Notes under the pieces: generated by a model
Databases searched by the model: none
The model's input: the letters and a program-made list of their open reading frames with translations, nothing else
What the model was told of the DNA's origin: nothing
Shown here: positions 1-8,100 of the stretch, in pieces
Numbering within the stretch: the first letter of the stretch is position 1
Layout of the letters: each line of letters opens with the position of its first letter
Made by a program: the position numbers and the translations under genes
Source of the DNA: JBDNDK01 sp046719185
Lineage (GTDB): Bacteria; Armatimonadota; UBA5829
Reading direction: 5' to 3'
Assembly: GCA_046719185.1 (NCBI GenBank)
Contig: JBDNDK010000006.1
Location: 1-30,303, forward strand
DNA length: 30,303 nt

Positions 1-16
1 AGAAAAAGCTGCATAG
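1..16 (+). CDS. Probable last codons of rplJ (ribosomal protein L10), partial
   Basis: In the frame starting at base 2 the sequence reads Glu-Lys-Ala-Ala followed by a TAG stop at 14-16. L10 proteins often end in a Lys/Glu/Ala-rich tail, and rplJ almost always lies directly upstream of rplL, so this is most likely the end of rplJ. The call rests on four codons plus gene order, so it is only suggestive. Confidence 0.4.
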
Positions 17-49
17 AACAAAAATTAACCTTAAAGGAGATATATTAAA

Positions 50-427
50 ATGGCAGATATACAACAACTTATTGAAACAGTAAAAGGAATGACAGTACTT
101 GAATTAAATGAATTTGTGAAAGCACTACAGGAAGAATTTGGTGTATCAGCTATGGCAATGGCTGCTCCTGCTGCAGCACCTGCTGCTGGTGGAGCTGCTG
201 AACCTGCTGAAGAGAAAACTTCATTTGATGTTATCTTAGCTGATGCTGGTGACAAGAAGATTAATGTTATTAAAGTTGTAAGACAGATAACTAATCTTGG
301 ACTCAAAGAGGCAAAAGAATTAGTTGATTCTGCTCCTAAGCCAATAAAAGAGGGAACATCAAAAGAAGATGCAGAAGAAATCAAGGGTCAACTTGAAGCT
401 GAAGGTGCAAAAGTAGAGATTAAATAA
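50..427 (+). CDS. rplL: 50S ribosomal protein L7/L12
   Basis: This is the stalk protein that recruits translational GTPases (EF-Tu, EF-G) to the ribosome. At 125 residues it has the usual family length. The three parts are visible: an N-terminal dimerisation domain (about 1-32, ending EEFGVSA), an Ala/Pro-rich flexible hinge (about 34-53), and a C-terminal globular domain (about 57-125) containing INVIKVVRQIT, GLKEAKELVD and a final KVEIK. The start is supported by AAAGGAGA at 33-40. It sits between the probable end of rplJ and rpoB, the standard order, and is followed by a hairpin terminator at 448. Identification is essentially certain. Confidence 0.98.
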   Translation: MADIQQLIETVKGMTVLELNEFVKALQEEFGVSAMAMAAPAAAPAAGGAAEPAEEKTSFDVILADAGDKKINVIKVVRQITNLGLKEAKELVDSAPKPIKEGTSKEDAEEIKGQLEAEGAKVEIK

Positions 428-447
428 TTAAAATATTGATTTTGTGG

Positions 448-485
448 AAGACGCGGTACAAAAAAATGCACCGCGTCTTTGCTTG
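448..485 (+). terminator. Hairpin terminator/attenuator between rplL and rpoB
   Basis: A perfect 10-bp stem AAGACGCGGT (448-457) / ACCGCGTCTT (470-479), with a 12-nt A-rich loop, is followed by a short interrupted T-rich run (TTTGCTT). This is unusually GC-rich for the surrounding DNA. In many bacteria a partial terminator here sets the ratio of L7/L12 to RNA polymerase. The weak T tract suggests incomplete termination, which is inference. Confidence 0.75.
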
Positions 486-617
486 CGTACTTATATAACA
501 ATTTACAAAAAAGCAATTTAACTAGTGATATGTATGTCTAAAAACAAGTTATATTTTTGATGAGAGATGATTATATAAAATATTTTCAAAAAAAGTTTAT
601 GTGAATATATATTTATA

Positions 618-646
618 TTGATATTGCATTACCTCTTTGCTATAAT
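618..646 (+). promoter_or_regulatory. Sigma-70-type promoter for rpoBC
   Basis: TTGATA (618-623) and TATAAT (641-646) are separated by exactly 17 bp. They lie 35 bp upstream of the rpoB ATG and downstream of the hairpin at 448-479. The expected start of transcription is around 652-654, giving a short leader with AGGAGG at 671-676. The rest of the 428-681 gap is AT-rich with no gene. Confidence 0.7.
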
Positions 647-681
647 AAATATTTGCGTTTTGACTGTTTCAGGAGGGCCAC

Positions 682-3600
682 ATGAAAGAAATACAGCATC
701 GGACCAAGCGTACAGAGGAATTTGTTGAACTGCCGAACTTGGTCGCTATTCAGCTTGACTCCTATGAATGGTTTATTAAAGAAGGGCTGAAAGAGCTGTT
801 CCAAAGTTTCTCCCCCATTTATGATTTCACAGGGAACTTATCGCTTGAATTTATCGATTACTCTTTGGGTGAACCAAAATACCCACTTGAGGAATGTCGA
901 TATAGAGACATGACAACTTATGAAGCTCCAATTAAAGCTTTGGTAAGACTTACTTCTGCTGAAAATGAAGTAATTGAGTCTGAAGTTTATCTTGGTGATT
1001 TGCCAATTATGACTGACAAAGGCACATTTGTAATTAATGGTGCAGAAAGAGTTGTTGTAAGTCAGTTAGCTAGATCTCCGGGTGTTTATTTCAGGGAGCA
1101 ACTAGACTATTCTGGTAGAGTTTTATACTATGCAACAGTGATTCCCAATTCAGGTGCATGGATAGATATTGAAACCGAACCTAACAATGAAATAAGTGTT
1201 AAGGTTGCTCAGACCAAAAAATTCCCATTAACAACATTGCTAAGAGCTCTTACTCTATTTGAGCCTGCATGTCCTAATGGAGAAATGATGTCTCCAAAAG
1301 ATGCTATTGGTAAAGAAATAGTTTCAGATATTATTAATCCTAAAAATGATGAAATAGTTTATCCTGCTGGCACTGTTGTAGATGATGCAATGGTTGCAAA
1401 ACTAAAAAAATTAAATGTTGATGAAGTTGAAGTGATGGCAGATAATTGCTCATTTTCAACTGACCTTGATATTCTAAACAGTATGGCAAATATTGAAATT
1501 TGCTCACCAGTTACTGCTGAATATATATTAGGTAAAAGACCTACTAAAGATATAGTGGATGAAGGAAATGGAAAAGTTATTGTAAAGGCTGGTGAAAAAA
1601 TTAATGATGAAGATGTTGCCAAAAAAATTGAGTCTATGGGTTTGGGCTCATTAGAAGTTTATGATTTAAATAAATATATAGATGCTACATTAGATGCAGA
1701 TACCACTCATAATGCAAATGAAGCATTGATTGATATTTTTCATAGAATGAGACCTGGTGATCCTGCAACTCTTGATAGTGCAACATCACTTATCAATTCA
1801 TACTTCTTTGATACTAAAAGATATGATCTTGCAAAAGTAGGTAGATACAAAGTAAATAAAAAGCTTGGTCTTAAGCTTTCAGAAAAAGTAAGAGGAATCA
1901 CTTGCAGAGACCTACAGAGTATTATTGAATATATTATTGGTCTCTCTGAATCTGGTTTCTTGGTATCTTGCTTTAAGAGAAATGAGTTTACTGAAAAGAT
2001 ATCAGAGCTGGAAAAAGCTCTGAAGAAGGAAGAAAAATCTGCACCTGCTGAGGAAAAAATACCAGGCGGAAGGATTCAAGTAATGTATAAAACACTTGAG
2101 TTCTTAAAAACATTGAAGTTTGGTACAATGATAACTGAAACAAGATTAAAAGAGATCAAAGAGCTGTTAAAGATTATTCCTGATGGAAATAAGATAATTG
2201 CTCAGTCACCTGCAGATTTAAATTCTGATACATTAATTAGATTACATTCTTGTACAACGGACGATATTGATCACTTGGAAAACAAAAGAGTTAGATCTGT
2301 CGGAGAATTGCTTCAGGATCAATTAAGAAGCGGTTTCCTTAGAATGGAAAAAGTAGCTAAAGAAAGAATGACTAGCATTGACCCTGAAAATATAATGCCG
2401 CAAGTTATATTATCAGTTAAGCCAGTGTCAGCAAGTATAAAAACTTTCTTTGGTAGCGGTCAATTATCACAGTTTATGGATCAAACAAATCCTCTAGCTG
2501 AGCTTACACATAAGAGAAGATTATCTGCACTAGGACCAGGTGGATTAAGCAGACAGAGTGCTAAGCTTGAGGTTAGAGATGTACACCACTCACACTATGG
2601 CAGAATCTGTCCTATAGAAACACCTGAAGGACCGAACATTGGTCTTATTGGTTCTATGGCTGTTCATGCAAAAATAGATAAATATGGATTCCTTAGAACT
2701 CCATATAGGAAAGTTGTGAATGGCAAAGTAACAGATATAGTAGAATATTTATCTGCTGATGAAGAAAATAGTGAATATGTTGCCTCATCAAACACACCTA
2801 TAGATCCAGAGACTAAGAAAATTATGTCTGACACTGTAATAGTAAGACATGAGCATGAATATCCTCATGTGCCTTCAAACAAGGTTACATATATGGATAT
2901 TTCACCTATGCAAATAATGTCTGTAGCTGCTGCTATGATTCCATTCCTTGAGAATGATGATGCTAACAGAGCTCTTATGGGATCAAACATGCAGAGACAA
3001 GCAGTGCCTTTATTGAAGACAAATGCTCCTATTGTGAGAACAGGGGTTGAGGCTAGAGCAGCAAGAGACTCTGGTGCAGTAGTTATTGCAAAAAGAAATG
3101 GTATTGTAAGAAAATCAACTGCCGATCAAATTCAAATAGAAGCTGAAGATGGCACAATTGATACTTACAACCTTTTTAACTTAATGAGATCAAACCAAAA
3201 GACTTGTATCACGCAAAAGCCTCTTGTTAAAGTAGGGGACAGAGTCAAAGCTGATGAAGTTATTGCTGATGGTCCTTGCACTGACAATGGTGAGCTTGCA
3301 CTTGGTCAAAATATATTAGTTGCATTTATGCCTTGGAATGGATACAACTATGAAGATGCTATTCTCTTGTCAAAGAGATTAGTTAAAGATGATGTATTTA
3401 CATCTGTTCATGTTGAGAAATTTGAAACTGAGGCTAGAGATACAAAACTTGGACCTGAAGAAATAACAAGAGACATACCAAATGTTGGTGAGGATGTATT
3501 AAAAGACTTAGACAGCAATGGTATTATCAGAATTGGTGCTGAAGTTAAGCCTGAGGATATATTGGTTGGTAAGGTTGCACCAAAGGGACAAAGTGAGTTA

Positions 3601-5184
3601 ACTGCTGAGGAAAGATTGATAATAGCCATTTTTGGTAAAAAAGCCGAAGAGACAAGAGATGTTTCATTGAGAGTTCCACATGGCGAAGGCGGTACTGTTG
3701 TTGATGTAAAAGTTTTCTCAAGATTCAAATATAAATGCAGTAGAGAAGAATGTGGTGCTATTTATAATTTCAGCAAAAAACCTGATAGGTTGATGTGTGA
3801 AAGATGTGATGCTGAACTTGTGAGAGAACAGGCTGATGAGCTTTCTGCTGGTGTGAATATGCTTGTTAGAGTATATATTGCACAGAAGAGAAAGATAATG
3901 GAAGGCGACAAAATGGCAGGAAGACATGGGAATAAGGGTGTAATTTCTAAGATATTCCCTGAAGAAGATATGCCGTTTATGCCTGATGGAACACCGGTTG
4001 ATATAGTTCTTAATCCTTTGGGTGTACCATCTCGTATGAATATTGGTCAGATTCTTGAAACACATCAAGGGATGGTTGGATATCATTTAGGTTGCCGTTT
4101 TAAAAATCCTATATTCCAAGGTGCAAATGAACATGAGATACTTACAGATCTAAGAATTCTCTCTTGGAAGCTGAAATTATCAACATTAAGAGAGTATATA
4201 AAAGAACTTGGAATTGATATAGAAATACCATCTGACAGAAAGATAGACCTAGCAATAAAACAAATACTTAATAGGTTGGGTGATGTAACAGGTGAAGAGC
4301 TGGATATAGTAGATGAGCCTGTAAAGATTATATATGATAATGCTATTCAATCAATAAGAGAATATATAAAGAATCTTAATGCTGCTGATTTAGAAATATT
4401 GAGTATAAAACTTGGTGGTCCTGTAGCAGTTGAAGATCCTGATATTGTAAGGCAAGCATTATCAGAAAAATTATTGATAGAAAATGAAAAAAGAAAAATT
4501 AGTGAAGATCCTGAATATATTCCATCTGAGGAAATAGATCTTAATAAAGAGATAGAAATACCATTTTCTGATGTGCAAGCACCAAAGGACTTTGATTATG
4601 AAGCCCTGATAAAAGCCATTGAAGAGAATGTGAAAAAGAGAGTTGGTTTCAACTGTGAAACTGCTAAATCAAAATTAATTGATGGTAGAACTGGTCAAGA
4701 ATTTAGTCAGGAAGTAACTGTTGGCTATATCTATATGCTCAAGTTAGTTCACCTTGTTGAAGATAAACTTCATGCAAGGTCAACAGGACCATACTCATTG
4801 GTTACTCAACAGCCTCTTGGTGGAAAAGCTCAGTTTGGTGGTCAGAGGTTTGGTGAAATGGAAGTTTGGGCACTTGAGGCTTATGGTGCAGCTTACACTC
4901 TCCAAGAAATTCTCACAATAAAATCTGATGATGTTCAGGGTAGAGTTAAGACTTATGAATCTATTGTAAAGGGTGATAGCATTCTTGAGCCTGGAATTCC
5001 TGAATCATTCAAAATATTGGTTAATGAGCTTCAGAGTTTGTGCTTGAAAGTAACTGTTGAAGATGATCAACAAAGAACAATTGATTTAAAGGCATCTGAA
5101 GATGAATTTTCTGATTCACATGATGGCAGATTGGCTGGCGGTGGAAGAAAGAAGAAAGTTCTGGAACTTAAGGAGGATATTTAA
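682..5184 (+). CDS. rpoB: DNA-directed RNA polymerase subunit beta
   Basis: Catalytic beta subunit of RNA polymerase, 1500 residues, compared with about 1190 in Bacillus and 1342 in E. coli. Recognisable landmarks are the rifampicin pocket (GQLSQFMDQTNPLAEL then HKRRLSALGPGGLSR, no obvious resistance substitution), CPIETPEGPNIGLIGS, the KLGPEEIT region, GDKMAGRHGNKGVISK, and the C-terminal RSTGPYSLVTQQPLGGKAQF block. Extra material is of four kinds: a duplicated module at about 214-327, matching the place of the E. coli SI1 region; an insertion at about 422-524, just before DDIDHL; a Cys4 zinc ribbon (C1019, C1024, C1039, C1042); and about 165 residues at 1160-1325, before DGRTGQEF. The ATG has AGGAGG at 671-676. 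Its TAA overlaps the rpoC ATG. Confidence 0.98.
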   Translation: MKEIQHRTKRTEEFVELPNLVAIQLDSYEWFIKEGLKELFQSFSPIYDFTGNLSLEFIDYSLGEPKYPLEECRYRDMTTYEAPIKALVRLTSAENEVIESEVYLGDLPIMTDKGTFVINGAERVVVSQLARSPGVYFREQLDYSGRVLYYATVIPNSGAWIDIETEPNNEISVKVAQTKKFPLTTLLRALTLFEPACPNGEMMSPKDAIGKEIVSDIINPKNDEIVYPAGTVVDDAMVAKLKKLNVDEVEVMADNCSFSTDLDILNSMANIEICSPVTAEYILGKRPTKDIVDEGNGKVIVKAGEKINDEDVAKKIESMGLGSLEVYDLNKYIDATLDADTTHNANEALIDIFHRMRPGDPATLDSATSLINSYFFDTKRYDLAKVGRYKVNKKLGLKLSEKVRGITCRDLQSIIEYIIGLSESGFLVSCFKRNEFTEKISELEKALKKEEKSAPAEEKIPGGRIQVMYKTLEFLKTLKFGTMITETRLKEIKELLKIIPDGNKIIAQSPADLNSDTLIRLHSCTTDDIDHLENKRVRSVGELLQDQLRSGFLRMEKVAKERMTSIDPENIMPQVILSVKPVSASIKTFFGSGQLSQFMDQTNPLAELTHKRRLSALGPGGLSRQSAKLEVRDVHHSHYGRICPIETPEGPNIGLIGSMAVHAKIDKYGFLRTPYRKVVNGKVTDIVEYLSADEENSEYVASSNTPIDPETKKIMSDTVIVRHEHEYPHVPSNKVTYMDISPMQIMSVAAAMIPFLENDDANRALMGSNMQRQAVPLLKTNAPIVRTGVEARAARDSGAVVIAKRNGIVRKSTADQIQIEAEDGTIDTYNLFNLMRSNQKTCITQKPLVKVGDRVKADEVIADGPCTDNGELALGQNILVAFMPWNGYNYEDAILLSKRLVKDDVFTSVHVEKFETEARDTKLGPEEITRDIPNVGEDVLKDLDSNGIIRIGAEVKPEDILVGKVAPKGQSELTAEERLIIAIFGKKAEETRDVSLRVPHGEGGTVVDVKVFSRFKYKCSREECGAIYNFSKKPDRLMCERCDAELVREQADELSAGVNMLVRVYIAQKRKIMEGDKMAGRHGNKGVISKIFPEEDMPFMPDGTPVDIVLNPLGVPSRMNIGQILETHQGMVGYHLGCRFKNPIFQGANEHEILTDLRILSWKLKLSTLREYIKELGIDIEIPSDRKIDLAIKQILNRLGDVTGEELDIVDEPVKIIYDNAIQSIREYIKNLNAADLEILSIKLGGPVAVEDPDIVRQALSEKLLIENEKRKISEDPEYIPSEEIDLNKEIEIPFSDVQAPKDFDYEALIKAIEENVKKRVGFNCETAKSKLIDGRTGQEFSQEVTVGYIYMLKLVHLVEDKLHARSTGPYSLVTQQPLGGKAQFGGQRFGEMEVWALEAYGAAYTLQEILTIKSDDVQGRVKTYESIVKGDSILEPGIPESFKILVNELQSLCLKVTVEDDQQRTIDLKASEDEFSDSHDGRLAGGGRKKKVLELKEDI

Positions 5185-8100
5185 TGGCTGATAGTAGTAC
5201 TTTTGACAAAATCCGAATTGGCATTGCCTCACCGGATGACATACGCTCCTGGTCTCAGGGTGAAGTAAGGAAACCTGAGACAATAAATTACAGAACTTTC
5301 AAACCAGAGAGAGATGGTTTATTTTGTGAAAGAATATTTGGTCCTGTAAAAGACTGGGAATGCCATTGTGGGAGATATAAGAAAGTAAAATTCAGAGGCA
5401 TAATATGCGACAGATGTGGTGTTGAAGTTACAAGAGCAAAAGTTAGAAGAGAAAGAATGGGTCATATTGAGCTTGCTGCTCCTGTGTCACATATTTGGTA
5501 TTTGAAATCTGTACCAAGCCCAATGAGTCTTTTACTTAATATGTCTCCAAGGCCGCTTGAAAGAGTGCTTTACTTTGCATCTTATATTGTAATTTATGTT
5601 GACAGACAAAAGATAAATGAAAATCTAGACAAAATTCATAGTGCTGTTGATGCGTTGTGTATTGAAGTAAATGAGAGAAGAGATAATGCAATTGCCGAAT
5701 TGAGGCATGATTATGCATTGCAAGAAAGTGAAAATCCAGATTGGGATGAAAAAAAGAAAGCATCACATCAAAAGCAGTTGAATGAAAAAATCAAGATGGA
5801 AGAAAAAGATGCTGTAGATCAAATAGAAGAGTATCAAAATACAGTTAAACTTCTTGAAAGCATTCAAAAGCAGGAATTAATCACTGAAGATCAATATAGA
5901 GCTCTTGAAAGATTATTGGATTTAGTATCAGATAAGCTTGATATTGATCTAAAAGATGTGTTTAGAGCTGGCATGGGTGGTGCTGCAATAAAAGAGCTTT
6001 TAGCTGAAATTGATCTTGAGAAGATGAGAAGAGAGCTCAAGAAAGAGATTTCTCAGACTACTGGTCCTAAAAGAGCAAGGGCAATAAAAAGGCTTGAAAT
6101 ATGTGATTCCTTTATTTCATCTAAAAGCAGACCTGAGTGGATGATATTAGATTGTATTCCTGTTATTTCACCTGAACTAAGACCTATGGTTCAGCTTGAT
6201 GGTGGCAGATTTGCAACATCTGATCTAAATGATCTTTATAGAAGAATAATAAATAGAAATAACAGACTTAAGAAAATTACTGAAATAAGGGCTCCTGAGT
6301 CTATTATAAATCATGAAAAAAGACTGCTTCAGGAAGCTGTTGATGCGTTAATTGACAATAGCAGAAGACCTAGACCTGTTGTAGGATCAAACAACAGACC
6401 TTTGAAATCACTTTCTGATATGCTTAAAGGTAAAGAAGGTAGATTTAGAAAGAATCTTCTTGGTAAGAGAGTGGATTATTCAGGAAGATCTGTTATTGTG
6501 GTTGGTCCTTCAATGAAGCTTCACCAATGTGGACTCCCAAAAGAGATGGCTCTTGAATTGTTTAAGCCTTTTGTGATGAAAACACTTGTTGAAAAAAAAT
6601 ATACTTCAAACATCAAAACTGCAAAAAGAATGATTGACAGAATGAAGCCGGAAGTTTGGGATGCATTAGAAGATGTTATAAATGAGCATCCAGTATTACT
6701 GAACAGAGCTCCCACGCTTCATAGACTTGGAATTCAAGCATTTGAACCAGTATTGGTAGATGGAAAAGCAATACAGATACATCCATTGGTGTGTCATGCA
6801 TTTAATGCTGACTTTGATGGCGACCAAATGGCTGTTCATGTGCCATTATCTGCATCAGCACAAGCTGAAGCAAGATGTTTGATGTTGTCAACTCATAATT
6901 TGTTTTCACCAGCAGATGGAAGACCAATTGTTGCTCCAATTCAAGATATTGTTCTTGGTTCATTCTATTTGACTATGGCTAGAGAGGGTTATGACCAGAT
7001 TGATGAAGAATCAATTAAGATATTCTCAAATGAGGAAGATGCCCTTCTTGCATATAGAAGCGGTTTACTTGATATACATGAACCAATAAAAGTTAGATTG
7101 AAAAAAAGCCACGATTCTGATGAGATGGAGCTAAGAAAAATAACAGTTGGAAGGCTTATATTTAACAGTATTTTACCTGAGAATATGAGATATATTGATG
7201 AAGCTGTTGGCAAGAAAAAAATGTCTAAGCTTGTTGCAGAATGTTTTGAAAAGAATGGTCATCAAAGAACAGTTCAGTTTTTAGATGATGTTAAAGAGCT
7301 GGGATTTAGATATTCTACTTTTGCTGGTATTACAATATCCATGACTGATCTTGAAGTGCCTTCAAGAAGAGATGAAATTGTATCTGAAACTGAAAAAGAA
7401 GTAGAAAAAAGAAATAAAGCATACAATAGAGGTCTTATTACACAATCTGAAAGAAAACAGCAGGTTCTTGAATTATGGACAAGAGCTGCTGATGATGTTG
7501 CTAAGGCTATTATGGATAGTATCCATCCATTCAATCCTATTTCAATTATCACAACATCTGGTGCTAGAGGTAGCCAGAGACAGATGACTCAGCTTTCTGG
7601 TATGAGAGGTCTTATGAGTGACCCGTTTGGAAATCTTATTGAAGATTTACCAATTAAGTCAAACTTCCATGAGGGTTTGAGTGTGCTTGAATACTTTATA
7701 TCTACACATGGTGCTAGAAAGGGTCTTGCTGATACTGCTCTAAGAACAGCTGATGCTGGATATTTGACAAGAAGACTTGTAGATGTTGCTCAAGATGTTA
7801 TTGTAAGAGCTTATGATTGTGGCACTGCAAGTGGAATTACTGTATCCGAAATTGTCGAAGAAGGAGAAGTTAACGAAACATTAGCAGATAGAATTATAGG
7901 CAGAACATCATTAGAAGATATTTATCTTCCTGGTGAATCTGAGCCATATGTTGTTATTAATGAAATTATTAGCAGAGAAAAAGCAGAAACTATTGAGAAA
8001 TCTGGAATTAAGAAAGTATCTATAAGATCACCTCTAACCTGCGAACTAAGATTAGGAATATGTTCACTTTGCTATGGTCAAGACATGGCTATAGGTAGAT

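Noticed and set aside
31..384. Open frame of 117 residues antisense to rplL
   Set aside because: It lies wholly over the certain rplL gene and its Ala/Ser/Thr-rich composition mirrors the rplL codons. No ribosome site or promoter supports it.
2461..2640. Rifampicin-resistance substitutions in beta
   Set aside because: The pocket residues match susceptible-type sequences. Differences such as Ala for Ser and VHHSHYGR are common in other phyla as natural variants.
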